A stretch of 64,000 bases of DNA, taken from contig OX457037.1 of assembly GCA_949752735.1 (NCBI GenBank), positions 63,985,686 to 64,049,685 of the forward strand. Direction: 5' to 3'. The DNA comes from Lumbricus terrestris. Lineage: Eukaryota > Annelida > Clitellata > Crassiclitellata > Lumbricidae. This document shows positions 23,366-34,990 of this stretch, one piece after another. The stretch's first letter is position 1; each line of letters opens with the position of its first letter. A program made the position numbers and the translations under genes. The notes under the pieces are model-generated. The model was not told where the DNA came from. It did no database searches and saw only the letters and a list, made by a program, of their open reading frames with translations.

Positions 23366-24214
23366 GACGCGAGAATCGGAATTCTTCTAAAATAGTGAAC
23401 CAAATACAGTTTGCAATTGGTTGATTTGCTAAGAATGTTCTGTTATATTCAAAATGACTCGTTTTCATGCATTTAGAGAAGGTGGACTCTTTTTCTCAAT
23501 GTAGGTATACCTATTGCTAGGCGCCCATGCGCTGCGTTTGGGTAGTGTAGAGACATGACTTTTATCCTGGGACTTTTTGTCCGGGACATTTTGTCCGGGA
23601 CATTTTGTCCGGGGACTTTTTGTCCGGGGACATTTTGTCCGGGGACATTTTGTCCGGGGACTTTTTGTCCGGGGACATTTTATCCGGGGACATTTTGTCC
23701 GGGGACATTTTGTCCGGGGACTTTTTGTCCGGGGACTTTTTGTCCGGGGACATTTTGTCCAGGGACATTTTGTCCGGGACATTTTGTCCGGGACATTTTG
23801 TCCGGGACATTTTGTCCGGGGACATTTTGTCCGGGGACATTTTGTCCGGGGACATTTTGTCCGGGGACTTTTTGTCCGGGGACATTTTGTCCGGGGACAT
23901 TTTGTCCGGGGACTTTTTGTCCGGGGACATTTTATCCGGGGACATTTTGTCCGGGGACATTTTGTCCGGGGACTTTTTGTCCGGGGACTTTTTGTCCGGG
24001 GACATTTTGTCCAGGGACATTTTGTCCGGGACATTTTGTCCGGGACATTTTGTCCGGGGACATTTTGTCCGTCCACGAAGGAAAAGTATCCCTTGGCTGT
24101 ATAGTGTTTACGTGTATACTCATTAGTAAACACGGTATAACTACATGCGTAGGGGAGAACTTTGCCATGGTATAGCCCAGTGGCTGACAGGAGACTGAGA
24201 GGAGGGCCCGTAAG

Positions 24215-24713
24215 GATACCACAACACCCGGGCCCGCACTAGCCTTAATGCGGCCATGGGTGGGGGAGAGGGTGGGGGTGGGGAGGGTTGGGTGGGGAGG
24301 AGGAGGGGTAAGGTGGAATTTTACCCGAAAACCCTAATTTCATGGGGGGCGTACTGGTCGAGGTTGGAGTGTGGCGGAGTGTGGTGGGGTGTTGAGGGAA
24401 AGGGGGAGGGGTTAGGTGGGGAGGAATTTGTTCCAAAACCTACATTTCACTGGTGGCGTAACTGTGGAGGTCGGAGTGCGGCGGGGCGTTGTGGGGTGGG
24501 GGATGGTTGGGTGGGGAGGCGAAGGTAGGGGTGGGTCAGTGTGGTTGGGTGGGGTGGGGGAGAGGATGGGGGTGGGGGGAGGGTTGCGTGGGGGGAGGGT
24601 TGGGTGGGTTGAGCGGGGTGGGGATCAGGGGGAATTTTTCCCGAAAACCCTAATTTCACGGTGGCATACCGGTGGGGGTAGGAGTGTTGCGGGGTGGGAG
24701 TTGAAGGTGTGGG
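24215..24713. repeat. G-rich minisatellite
   Basis: Runs of GGGTGGGG alternate with a recurring block containing CCGAAAACCCTAATTTCA (near 24327 and 24642, with a diverged copy near 24435). Strong G/C strand asymmetry and clustered GGG runs could form G-quadruplexes on the plus strand. Open frames here are composition artefacts. Confidence 0.6.
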
Positions 24714-26262
24714 CAGGCCCGCCGACAGAAATTTCGGGCCCCTGGGCTGAGCGGGCCCTAAACTATCTTAAGGCTTAATAACTTATTGAGCAAATTCACA
24801 CACAAAATAAAAATAACAATAGTGTGGGTATAAATGCATGCTAATGCTTACCATTTATGATTTTAATCAGTTCTTAATGTTAAGAATTTAATTTTCAAAT
24901 CATATGGTAATCAATAAGCAACCTTTCTGGATTTAAATGCAACAGTATCTCTTGTAATATCCTGCATGGTAGTTCTCTATCTTGTCTACGAACTTAAAAA
25001 ATGTACTTGTATGTATGTATGTATGTATGTATGTATGTATGTATGTATGTATGTATGTATGTATGTATGTATATGAACATTTATATAGCGCCTTACAATA
25101 ACCTCACGAAGGCGCTTACTTCGGAAATACTCTTTCTTCATCGCCTGGAAAATTGTCCGAATGTCTTGGAGGGTCGTTTCCTGCAAGCTTAATAGCAGCC
25201 TATAATTATCGTCTCAGTCGTTTGTGTATATGTCTAAACGTGGGCCCTGGCGGCAGAGTGCCAACATAAAAAACAATGCCTCTTTATAGTTTCCATAATT
25301 TCAGAATTTTCATGATTCTTATTTGTGATGTTTTCATATGGAATTAAGATACTAACACCACAAACTTCATTTTCATCCATTCAGTTATGTAGGTTACGAT
25401 CATAATGCAGGCACGTTTAATTCACTAGAATAAACCGATGTAGGAGTGTAGGCCTAATTACTGGCTCTGATAGCCTTCTTTTGTTATTCTGAATTGAAAT
25501 AGTGTGCTACTGTATAAGCTTATCAATTTTTGCCTTTTCAAACTTATTAGCTTTTTCTTTTTATTTTTATGCTCCAGATTTGTGTTTATAAAATATTCCA
25601 TCGTTGCGAGAGAAATAATATTTATCATTTAGATTTGTTCACTTGCAATTGAAATCTGACAACGCATAATTTAACAAAAGAACGTTCTGAGACAGGAGTT
25701 TGCGTTTATTTGGCAAAACACCTATAACCATGCCTATAACTAAGGTAATGGACAGTTGTTCGAAACTTAAACAATTGCAATAGTGTAACAGTAGGCTAAT
25801 AACCTATTAGGTTCTATTTGAAACAACATAAATCACAAACAATAGGCTAAGTAATATAAGTGACTAAAGGTGGGGCCCGCCGCCCGTAATCAACACATGA
25901 AACATATTATAATAAAGATAAGATAAGAATATTCTTTAATATACCAATTGCTATCCGCATTTTGGTGTACATACAAAGTATAATAAACAAACGTACATAA
26001 TTTCTATATCCAATCAATTTCAAAGTGTTTTAGAATAGCATAAAATCCAAATCCAATATAAATTTTAAATTTAAAAAAGTTCTTTTAATGGCCAACAGTT
26101 ATTCTGCACTTTGGTTTATACGGTATTACATTTAAATATTATAAAGCATCCTCGTCACAAAAGATTTCCTCGTTAGCCCGGGCCCCCTCCGGGCCCCTAA
26201 AAGTCGCCGGGCCCCTGGGCATTTGCCCCCCTGCCCTCCCTCTCGGCGGGCCTGGGTGTGGG
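24706..26262. mobile_element. hAT-type element with 8-bp TSD GGTGTGGG
   Basis: The element is 24714-26254. Its ends are CAGGCCCGCCGACAGAAAT and, on the other strand, CAGGCCCGCCGAGAGGGAGG. GGTGTGGG at 24706-24713 and 26255-26262 is identical. It inserted into the G-rich minisatellite. It contains an ATGT microsatellite (25006-25073) and no transposase frame. The interior is homologous to the element at 26653-27816. Confidence 0.8.
25006..25073. repeat. ATGT microsatellite
   Basis: About 17 tandem ATGT tetranucleotides inside a hAT element. The sister element at 26653 lacks it, so it arose after divergence. Confidence 0.9.
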
Positions 26263-26644
26263 GCGTGGTGTGGTGGGGTAAGTACACGATGCGGTTTTTT
26301 CCCGGAGGTGAGTACACGCTGTATAGTGTATACCCGCGTATACCCTCGTGTACAGCCCTGATTATAATTATTGAAGTTTTAAAGCATGTCTTTCAGGAAT
26401 GAAACTATGAGACATTTTTGTTGAGATGACAGCTAAAGAATGTCACCAAATTTTGCAGAGTAAAAATTTGAAAAATATTAACAATTGGAGGAGGCGCTTT
26501 TGCAATCTTAAACCGCGACTATCAACACTGAAATGATGAGGAATTTCATAAAATGACAGCCTAAACTGCTTTCATTGCAGTGTGGAAATTCAAATTTTTT
26601 GAGATTATGAGGGGCACATCCCGTCCCCACATCCCTTCCCGTGC
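26263..26644. other. Fragment of the 14825-type hAT family
   Basis: Contains GCAGTGTGGAAATTCAAA and GGGGCACATCCCGTCCCC, matching the repeated interior of the element at 14825-16780. The fragment continues on the far side of the insertion, at about 27825-28000. No gene. Confidence 0.55.
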
Positions 26645-27824
26645 TCTGCTCCCAGGCCCGCCGACAGAAATTCCGGGCCCCTGGGCTGAGCCGTCACGGG
26701 CCCCAAACTATCTTTAGGCTTTTTGAGCACATTTATATAAAAAATAACAATAATGTGAGTATGAATGTAATGCTTACATTTATGATTTCAATGGTAAGAA
26801 TTTAATTTTCAAATGATATGGTAATCAGCAAAGCTGAGCAAGCAACCATTCTGGATTTAACTGCAGCAAAGCCGTTTAAAATGTCCTGGTAGTTCTCCAT
26901 CTTGTCTGCGAACCTAAGAAATACACTTCGGAAATGCTCTTTCTTCATCGCCTGGAAAATTGTCCGAATGTCTTGGAGGACCGTTTCTTATAAGCTTAAT
27001 TAATAGCAGCCTATAATTTCGTCTCAATCTTTTTGTATAGGCCTACACGCAGGCCCTGGCGGCAGAGTGCCAACATCAAAACAGAGCCTTTTGACAGTTT
27101 CTAGAATTTCAGCATTTTCATAATTCTTATTTATAAAGTCTTCTTTTGGAATTAAGATACTATAGATACTAACACCACAAGCTTCATTTTCATCCATCAG
27201 TTATACGATCATCATGCGTGCACGTTTAATTCACTAGAAGCAACCGATGTATGAGTGGGTCCTAGGCCAAATTACGGGCTGTGATTGCCTTCTTTTGAGA
27301 TTCTGAATTGATATAGTAAGCTTACCAACTTTTGCCTTTTCAAACGTAGGCTATTAGCTTTTTCTTTTTGTTTTTGTGCTCCAAGTTTGTGTTTACCGTG
27401 TATAAGATATTCCATCGTTGCGAGAGAAATTTATCATTATTTTAGAGTTGCTCACTTATGATTGAAATCTGACAACGCATAATTTAGCAGAAGAGCGTTC
27501 TGGGACAAATGTGAGCGTGTTTTGTTTTGGCAAAACACTGATAATTAGTAGGCCACAAGGTAGGCTGATGGACAGTTGCTTGAAATTCAAAAGTTGTAGT
27601 TATGCAACAGTTATAGCCTACTAGGCTATATTATTAAAACAACAAACCACAAACAATAAGCTAATTAAGTAATATAAGTGATTATAGGTAGGGCCCGTGC
27701 TCGTAATCAACATAATGAAGCATTTTAATCACTGTTGCCCGGGCCCCTTCCGGGCCCCTAAAAGTCGCCGGGCCCCTGGGCATTTGCCCCCTGCCCCCCC
27801 CCTCTCGGCGGGCCTGTCTGCTCC
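26645..27824. mobile_element. hAT-type element with 8-bp TSD TCTGCTCC
   Basis: The element is 26653-27816, the shorter sister of 24714-26254 with the same CAGGCCCGCCGACAGAAAT end. TCTGCTCC at 26645-26652 and 27817-27824 is identical. It landed in a fragment of the 14825-type hAT family. Confidence 0.8.
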
Positions 27825-28697
27825 TCGCGCCTTGCCGATCGTCCTTCAGCTCAAAAGATTTGGCATCACATGCTCAAAATTGCGTCGGATTCTTGGCGCG
27901 CCGTTGAGGAGCTTACGACACTCCCCCAAACTTTTATTTGTTAGGGGCTTCTTGCATTCATCAATAGCGGATTCGCGCGATTTTGGCTGGTTATCTTTGC
28001 TCCTACACAGAATTTTCATTAGGTCCCCCATTCACTCCAACTTTTAGGACGTGTTTACGCCTATGAGTGCTACCACTTCCAATGGCTGATACTGAAATTT
28101 TTTATGGGGGAGGCAAAATTTAGGATCTTGGTCGGTCCAGGAAAAAATGTCGTCTGGATCGCCCAAAACCTGACCTTTTTTAGTCATTTGTCCCGAATTT
28201 CCCAAAAAATATACCTTTTCATCCGCTAAAAAATCTGATGACCGTTTTTTAGTCATGCGGACCTGCCTCGTAGTATGCGAACCTCGTGGGTGTGGGGAAC
28301 GGAGACATACGGAGCTACTCACGGGGGGTCACGTCAACTTTCCGGGCCAGAATAACTGGTGAAAAATAAAGAAATTTCTAAATGGGGGACATGGCCATTT
28401 TGCTTCCCATTGGATCCGCCCCTGACCACTTCATAGTAGATTCTTAATTCTTATCCGCTACACACCGACATGTCGGTTGACTTAACCGTAGCCTACAGTA
28501 GGCCTACTACAGGCTACGGTGGTGTTTCTGTTTAGGTGAAGTCGGTCCACTGCGTGCATCGACGTATTCAGGCCGTTTACGCCTCATCAATGAAGAGTGA
28601 TATGCCTCCAACTTAGACGTGCTCCGTAGCCTATTTTTAAGCGCAATCGGAATCAGATAGCAATTTTATCATAGCATTCAGTAATTGTCTGTGTGTT
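27825..28697. other. Remnants of hAT-type elements, no gene
   Basis: 27825-28040 continues the interrupted hAT fragment. 28041-28423 ends in a hAT-type terminus that reads CAGGGGCGGATCCAATGGG on the minus strand, like the MITEs at 37387 and 54770, but without a matching left end. 28424-28697 shows nothing recognisable. Confidence 0.45.
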
Positions 28698-29677
28698 TTA
28701 ACCCTCAGGCTACCAAGCTTTTTTGTAACACTGACCACCAAGGGGGGGGTGGTTACCACCCCCCGCTCTGGATTTTGGGTTTGGTTTGAGATATCATAAC
28801 TTGTAATACACCATTGGATTCAGCATTCATTTCTGCACAAAATGGTATATTTAGGTTTAGAAAATATGAAGGCACCTCGAAATTATGAATTTTTTACCAT
28901 GGGTACCCATCGATTCCACAAAATGTATGCTTACGCATAGGGAATATATTAGATTCTGTGTGTTTTATACATGATTTATATATAAAAAGTAGTTTACATA
29001 TAATAAAGTCCAATATTCAACTATAAAAACTAGTAATAATTCTGTTTTATGTTAAATCAAAACAAAAAAACATGTTTTAGCCGCTGAAAAACGTTTACGC
29101 ACACATATCGGTTCGCGTTGCAAAAAAACACAACATTTTTATACATTTTAATTTATTTTGAGCACTTCCGGTCATCAAATTTTAAATTATTTAGTATTAA
29201 AAAATAGCCCTAAATGCCCTCTACAGAATGGCATAATTTATTTCTATTAAAAAATAAATTTTGGATAAGTTATAATAGAAAAAACATGACAATTTTATGA
29301 AAATAAAACACCTTTATATATATTTTAATTTATTTTGAGCACTTCCGGTTGTCATAAGACAACTCAATGAGCATGGAAATGTAGCCCCACATTCCCTCTA
29401 TAGAATGGCATAATTTGTGTCTCTTAATATTAAGGGGCGGAAAAGTTACAGACGATATTCTAGGGGGGTGGTATCCACCCACCCCCTAGTACCTTGGGTA
29501 TATCGGGTGTAACTTTTGAACGGTAGAGGGCATCATCAAATATTTTAGCTCAAAATGTGTCCCAATGAATCCTCTACAGCTAGCAATTTTTTCAAAATTT
29601 TATTCCAGACGAAACGCGTTTGATTTGCGAAAAACCTAGGGGGTGGCAACCACCCCCCTTGGTAGCCCGAGGGTTAA
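28698..29677. mobile_element. piggyBac-type MITE with TTAA target duplication
   Basis: The element is 28702-29673. It starts CCCTCAGGCTACCAAG and ends with the reverse complement of CCCTCGGGCTACCAAG. Both sides carry TTAA. TTAA duplication with CCCT termini is the known piggyBac signature. Further in, inverted G- and C-tracts (GGGGGGTGG / CCACCCCCC) occur near both ends. No transposase. Confidence 0.8.
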
Positions 29678-30757
29678 ACATAAGACAGTTGATTGATTAG
29701 CGAAATGCATCAAGCAAAAAGTAAGAAGACAGAAAGGCGTCTGGTGTGACAGCATTGCCCAATGGCCCTGCTTTATGCTGGTCACCAGTTTTCACCAGTG
29801 ACCAACCAAGCATCACTGCTCAAGCTAACTGTTGGGACCCCCAAACAAGAGACCATTGTGTAATATCGCATTGAAACGCCACCTTTGGTTTTCGCGCAGT
29901 TTTATTTGTGAAGCTCATTATGATGCTAAAGGATGTACATCACTGCATATAGATAACAGCCCCCAAGGCAACAAACATCTGCAAGGCACCAAGGACTGGC
30001 AGACTTTAAACCAGTCTGTAGGAAATCGCATGTCCATCTATTGCTCAATTAAGTTAGGCCTAATCATGCTTTAGCAAACGTTATGTTGGAGCTCTCAAAA
30101 TTTAATCGTTGAAAAGTTCGTATTGGAAAAGGACAAGAAAGTCGAATATCAGAGACGAGCTCTCAACCGCTCTACATTCGAAGTAAGTCATTGAAAGTTA
30201 TCACATGTGAACGGCTGGATTCCTTGTGTGCTCTTATATAAGAATTCTGATCGCAACGAAGGAAGTCTAGCCTTGTTCATTCGCCGGATAGCACACCCGC
30301 ACTCCAACAGTGTCTTACATTTTCATTGGCTGGAAAGTAGGCGAAACTATAGTATCCGGGCCGATGTTTATAGCATTGGGAATTACCTTATTATAAGACT
30401 TAACGCTATTGGTGCGATTTTTTTAAAGTAGCCTACCCGTGCAAAAAAGTAGCCTACCCGTGCAAGTATTTTTAGTGTGGATATATTTCTCACATATCCC
30501 TAATCGGACACTGCGATTAACGGCATCACATAGTAGAGCATTTTCGAATATAGGCCTAATCGCACGATAATAAAAAAAACATTAACGTAACCGAATGACG
30601 CAAACGTTACCAGTCAGCAAAATTATTTTGGAAATTGCAGAACACACGTCACTCAGCTTTATTATGACGTCAAACAACCTCTGATGTAGAGAATTCATTG
30701 AATAATAATAATTGACTGAAGACTTTTATAGCGCTATTGTTTAATGTTTAATTTAAG
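29678..30757. other. About 1.1 kb without recognised gene
   Basis: Short open frames at 29832-30074 and 30207-30431 have no recognisable domains. A lone TGACGTCA lies at 30665-30672. Nothing else stands out. Confidence 0.4.
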
Positions 30758-30920
30758 CTTCAGCTGGAGGGATGCAGGTTCGAATCCACTTCAAGTCGCC
30801 GCGTACGGACCTTGGGCAAGTCCTTCATTCGCAATTGCTCAGCGCTTCGACGTGAAATTCCTATGTGTCCGCGCTGTAGTCTGGAGCGCATCTGAGCAGG
30901 GGTTTGAAGGGGCACCATAA
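30758..30920 (+). mobile_element. SINE family 1, 5'-truncated copy
   Basis: It begins within the tRNA-like head. B box GGTTCGAATCC at about 30777-30787, followed by the shared body GCAATTGCTCAGCGCTTCG. The A-box part is missing or diverged. Confidence 0.65.
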
Positions 30921-31439
30921 CGCATACTGTACCGAAATTCGTAAGAGTGCTGACGTAGCAGGAGGAGCTAGGGCGATACCATTCAATATGGATAAGCCTA
31001 AATTTCAAAGTCTATCACCCCTCAAGCATCTGAACAATGCTTGAACTGTCCGTCTTTTCCTTGGCTGTAATACTGTAATAGTCACGTCTACCAGATGGAA
31101 ATTATCACCTTCTGACGTTCTCACAAGTCATCAACGCTTATAGACCTACTTCAGTAACGTTGGGACAGACTGCACTGCAGGCTAGATAGATATAATAAAA
31201 TATTATATGTAGCGTAATAATACGTATTAATATAATAGTATAGGGGTCATTACATAATAACGTTTGACCCACCCACCCAGTAACGCTTCGTAACGCTTCC
31301 CTTGACCCACCCATCCACCCGCCCCAGCGTTACGTAACGCTATTTGCACGAAAAATCAGTGAAGTTTTAGACCTACCAAGCCTATGCGAAATCATATTTA
31401 TTTATAAATACGATTTCGCTATGAAAATATAGCGAATTT
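30921..31439. other. Non-coding stretch with a transposon-like terminus
   Basis: From 31243 it carries GGGGTCATTACATAATAACG and several GCGTTACGTAACGC-like palindromes within 110 bp. An inverted relative ends at 42755 (see findings). No gene. Confidence 0.4.
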
Positions 31440-31530
31440 AATATATAGTAGGCTATGTTATTTCACCCCCCCCAAAGTCCGACCTGCATCTCATCGTGGT
31501 GGTGGGGGGTGAACAGCCAGGTAGGGGAGT

Positions 31531-32579
31531 GCTTCTGTGAAGGGGCTTCTATCCCTATACATGGCGGGCGCATCTTGCGCCCAGGGAAAAATAGGGGGGG
31601 GAATAATAAGACAGTCAAAAATCACGTCGGTTGGGGGGAAGGTTGGACAAGGAGGGCAGCGTTCAATCTAGGCATCACTAGGAGGAAGATCCCTCCAGAA
31701 AATACTTCCCCTCCATATAAATTTGGACAAAATGGCAGGTCTAATAGTTTTTAGCAAATTGTATACTCTTTATACTTTTAGATCTTGAAGGGGCGCTATA
31801 TAAATTTATGTGATTGATTGATTGATTGATATACACTTTAAGCTTTTAGTTAGGCTACTATCTGCATTTTTGAATTACATGAACTGCTATAACAGCTATA
31901 ATATAAGCTTACCATAATAATAATTTCCTATTTCATGATTATAATTATGTTTTTACATTTTAATAAATAATACAATCATATTATAATTGAAAAAATAATG
32001 TTAATACAAATACTATTTTGCACAACTAAATGGCTTCTCTCCAATGTTATCTTTCAAATTTCAGACAGTCAAATTTGGTCATTGAACACTTAGTAAAGCA
32101 ACATCATTATTACGTGGGCTTACAAAGTAGGACCTACATTGTATTTTATTGTATTGCATTGTGTTCTAAAAATTTATGTACCGCCTCTCGAGTGTACACT
32201 GATCAGAGGCGCAAAATATATGGCTGCCCAATTTTTGCAGCAATTCCTCCGCTGAAATAGTAGAGTAATTTTGCTAAGAGGACAGCTTAAAATGCTGAAA
32301 TTGCAATGCGGAAATCGCAAAAATTTCTTATGGCGAGGGACACGTTCCCTCCCCATACCATGTCCCTTCTCGGCGCTGCACATGCTTCGGCGATCGTCTG
32401 CTGGATGCTCGTTTGTCCCCCTCCCAACAAACCTTCATTCCCACACTAGACGAGGGCATGCACTAGATTACATTATATTGCATACATAGAGGAAGGCCGG
32501 CCCACGGTCCAGAAAAGGGGGGGAAAGAAGATGGATTGCGCCCAGTTACTTAGGGGGGATAGAAGCCCCTGCTTCTGTG
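31531..32579. mobile_element. DNA element in the 5' region of the RTE-like LINE, 9-bp TSD
   Basis: The element is 31540-32570. Ends are AAGGGGCTTCTATCCC and, on the other strand, AGGGGCTTCTATCCCCCC. GCTTCTGTG occurs at 31531-31539 and 32571-32579. The interior includes a piece of the 14825-type hAT family (about 32240-32400) and a LINE or SINE tail ending GGGGCGCTATATAAATT followed by TGAT repeats (31788-31830). The duplication may be 8 or 9 bp depending on where the end is set. Confidence 0.65.
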
Positions 32580-32810
32580 CTTGGTGAGGCTATGCCATCA
32601 GGGGTGAAGGCCTCGGCCGAAGAACCTCCTAGGGCGTCACGCGAGGTGGACAGGCTCACCAAGAACCCTGAAACAGCTGGCCAACGCAGGCGGCAGGTGT
32701 TGGAAGGACACCTAAGGGCGGAAGAGGTCCAAGTGGACCCAACGGCTTCCTTACCCTACCAGGAGAGGATTGGTCACCGCCTGGCAAATGACCAAGAAAC
32801 TTTTACATGA
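32577..32810 (+). CDS. Short upstream frame of the RTE-like LINE
   Basis: A 77-codon frame rich in charged residues, with no recognised domain. Its TGA overlaps the ATG of the next frame as ATGA (32807-32810), an arrangement that suggests reinitiation. It could be the end of a longer ORF1 whose start lies across the insertion at 31540-32570, or only 5' leader sequence. Confidence 0.4.
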   Translation: MLGEAMPSGVKASAEEPPRASREVDRLTKNPETAGQRRRQVLEGHLRAEEVQVDPTASLPYQERIGHRLANDQETFT

Positions 32811-34990
32811 TGACGAAACCAAATACAAATGTGGGCAACGACGTCAACGGGGCCTCCCTGCAGGTCGTCAACCAGAGAAATCCCTGCGAACGACGCCTAT
32901 TCGGTTGTAAACAGGAGGTTCACATAGGAACGTGGAACGTCAGAACATTGTATGCGGCAGGCCAGCTGGATATCCTCCTACACCAGCTTGAGCATCTCAG
33001 GTGGAGTATCATGGGATTGTCTGAGGTAAGGTGGACAGGAGCAGGAGAGCTGGACAAGGACGGGTATAAGATAATATACTCTGGAAGGCTGGATGATAGA
33101 CACCAAGAGGGAGTCGCAATGGTACTTAGAAGTGAGGCCGTAAAGGCTCTCATTGGATATAGAGCAATAAGTTCACGACTGATGAAAGCAGGGTTCCGCA
33201 CGACAAACGGCAGGGCAACAATAGTGCAGGTGTATGCGCCAACAGCAAACTCTACGGACCAGGAAATAGAGGAGTTCTACGCAGCACTGCAGGGGATGCT
33301 ACAGGAGATACCAAGCCAGGATCTCATCATCATAATGGGGGACTTCAACGCAAAGATAGGAAAAGACTGGAAGACCTGGGGAGGAGCAATAGGGAAATTC
33401 GGCTACGGAGAGGAAAATGAAAGAGGAGAAAGACTGCTTAACTTCTGTCTGAACAACGACCTTAGAATAATGAACACCGCATTCTACCAAAAGAAGAAGA
33501 GCAGGAAGTGGACTTGGGAATCACCGGATGGCAGAACGAAAAATATGATAGACTTCATATTAGTAAACAACAGATGGAAAAGTGCTGTGGAAATGTGTCG
33601 AGCATTTTTCAAACCAGATGTGGCGTCGGACCACAAATTGGTGATGGCAGGTGTACGATTAAAGTTGAGGACGACACCCCGAGAACGGATGGGACGAATA
33701 TTTGATGTGGAAAAGCTAGGGGATGAAGCTGTCAGGAGGCAGTACAGTGCTCAACTTTGCAGCAGGTGGATACAGGCCAGGGAAAGGAATATGACCACAG
33801 TTGAGGAAACCTGGAATGAGATAAAAACCACCTACACGGAAGTGGCACAACAGGTGTAGGACTACAAGAAGAAACGAGCAACGAAACCGTGGATATCAAG
33901 AGAAGTACTGGAGCTGAGCGACCAGAGAAGAAACATGAAGGCAGAAAAAGTACAAAGCGAAGAAAACAAGAAAATATACAACAAGATCACCTATGACATC
34001 AGAAAGAAGGCAAAAAGAGACAAGGAGAGGTGGATGGAGGAGAGATGTGAAGAAATTGAGAACAATGCAGGTCAACAGAACACAGGGAAGCTGTTCCAAG
34101 TGGCGAAGGAGCTATGTGGTACAGTTAGCACAAGGTTAGCGACAGTGAAGGACAAGGAGGGGAACATTCTGAAAAATAAAACGGAGATCGCACAGCGATG
34201 GAAACAACACTATGAGGACCTGTACAATGTAAGGAATCCAGTTGATAGCACAGTGATGGAGGAGTTACCAACAAGCAACACGCAGGAACAAATGAACGAT
34301 ATATTAATGGAAGAAGTTGAGGTTGCTATGAGGAGCCTGAAAGCAAAAAAGGCACCAGGGGAAGACAACATCACAGCGGAGATGCTGCATGCCGGAGAGA
34401 GTTGCTCTGTGGAAATGCTGCACACGCTTTGTAATAAAATCTTCTACAAGAGGGAATGCCCAGAGGACTGGGGGAAGGCAGTCATTGTGCCATTATACAA
34501 GAAAGGCGACAGGGCGGAGTGCAGCAACTACAGGGCGATTAGTCTGCTTAGCGTGTCAGGGAAAGTGTACACGAAGATATTACAGCAGCGACTGAGGAGG
34601 TATGTGGAGGAGGTGGTAGCAGAGGAGCAGGCAGGATTCAGGAAGGGGAGAGGCACGGTAGACCAGATATTCGTAATCAGACAACTAGCAGAGAAGTACT
34701 TCGAAAAGAACAGAACATTGTACAACAATTTCGTAGACTTCAAGCAGGCGTTTGACAGTGTATGGCAGGAGGGCCTATGGCAGGTGCTGAGGTACTACGG
34801 TATCCCAGAGGAACTGGTGGTGCTGCTACAAGATCTTTACAGTAAGTCAGTGAGCGCTGTGAGAGTAGATGGTGAGTTAACGGAATGGTTCAAGATCAAG
34901 GTGGGAGTCAGGCAAGGGTGCGGATTGTCACCCGATCTCTTCAACTTAATCCTGGAAGCAGTGATGGGACTCGCAATGAGAGATAGTCCT
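32807..34990 (+). pseudogene. RTE-like endonuclease / reverse transcriptase, one in-frame stop, cut by FB3
   Basis: Endonuclease domain in the first 290 codons: IGTWNVRTLYAAGQ, LSEVRWTG (catalytic Glu), VYAPT, IMGDFNAKIGKD and VASDHKLV (closing Asp-His). A TAG at 33857-33859 interrupts the frame, but the same frame runs on to 34990 with RT motifs KAPGEDNITAEML, IVPLYKKGD, AISLLSVSGKVYTKIL, QAGFRKGRGTVDQI, FVDFKQAFDSVW and GVRQGCGLSPDLFNLILE. Foldback element FB3 follows. Downstream, 36112-36524 supplies LRFADDIDLVAD and the thumb region. Only one nonsense codon before the insertion suggests a fairly young copy. Known family activity: DNA nicking and target-primed reverse transcription. Confidence 0.8.

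Larger units (their letters stand above)
21284..24086. mobile_element. Foldback-type DNA transposon FB2 with tandem-repeat inverted ends and 9-bp TSD
   Basis: The element is 21293-24077. Ends are arrays of a 14-15-bp unit, GGACAAAATGTCCCC or GGACAAAAAGTCCCC, at about 21299-21601 and inverted at about 23568-24072. The inverted homology continues some 30 bp inside the arrays (near 21605-21633 and 23542-23570). AAGGAAAAG occurs at 21284-21292 and 24078-24086, a perfect 9-bp target duplication. The arrays lack stops in several frames on both strands, which makes long but meaningless open frames. The interior holds a copy of repeat R and no transposase. Confidence 0.8.

Noticed and set aside
23465..24175. 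Long overlapping open frames on both strands with PDKMSPDKK- or CPGTFCPGT-type repeats
   Set aside because: They are translations of the FB2 terminal array, whose 15-bp units happen to lack stops in several frames. No start context or coding evidence.
24256..24778. Glycine- or proline-rich open frames
   Set aside because: Products of a G-rich minisatellite, with no conserved domain.
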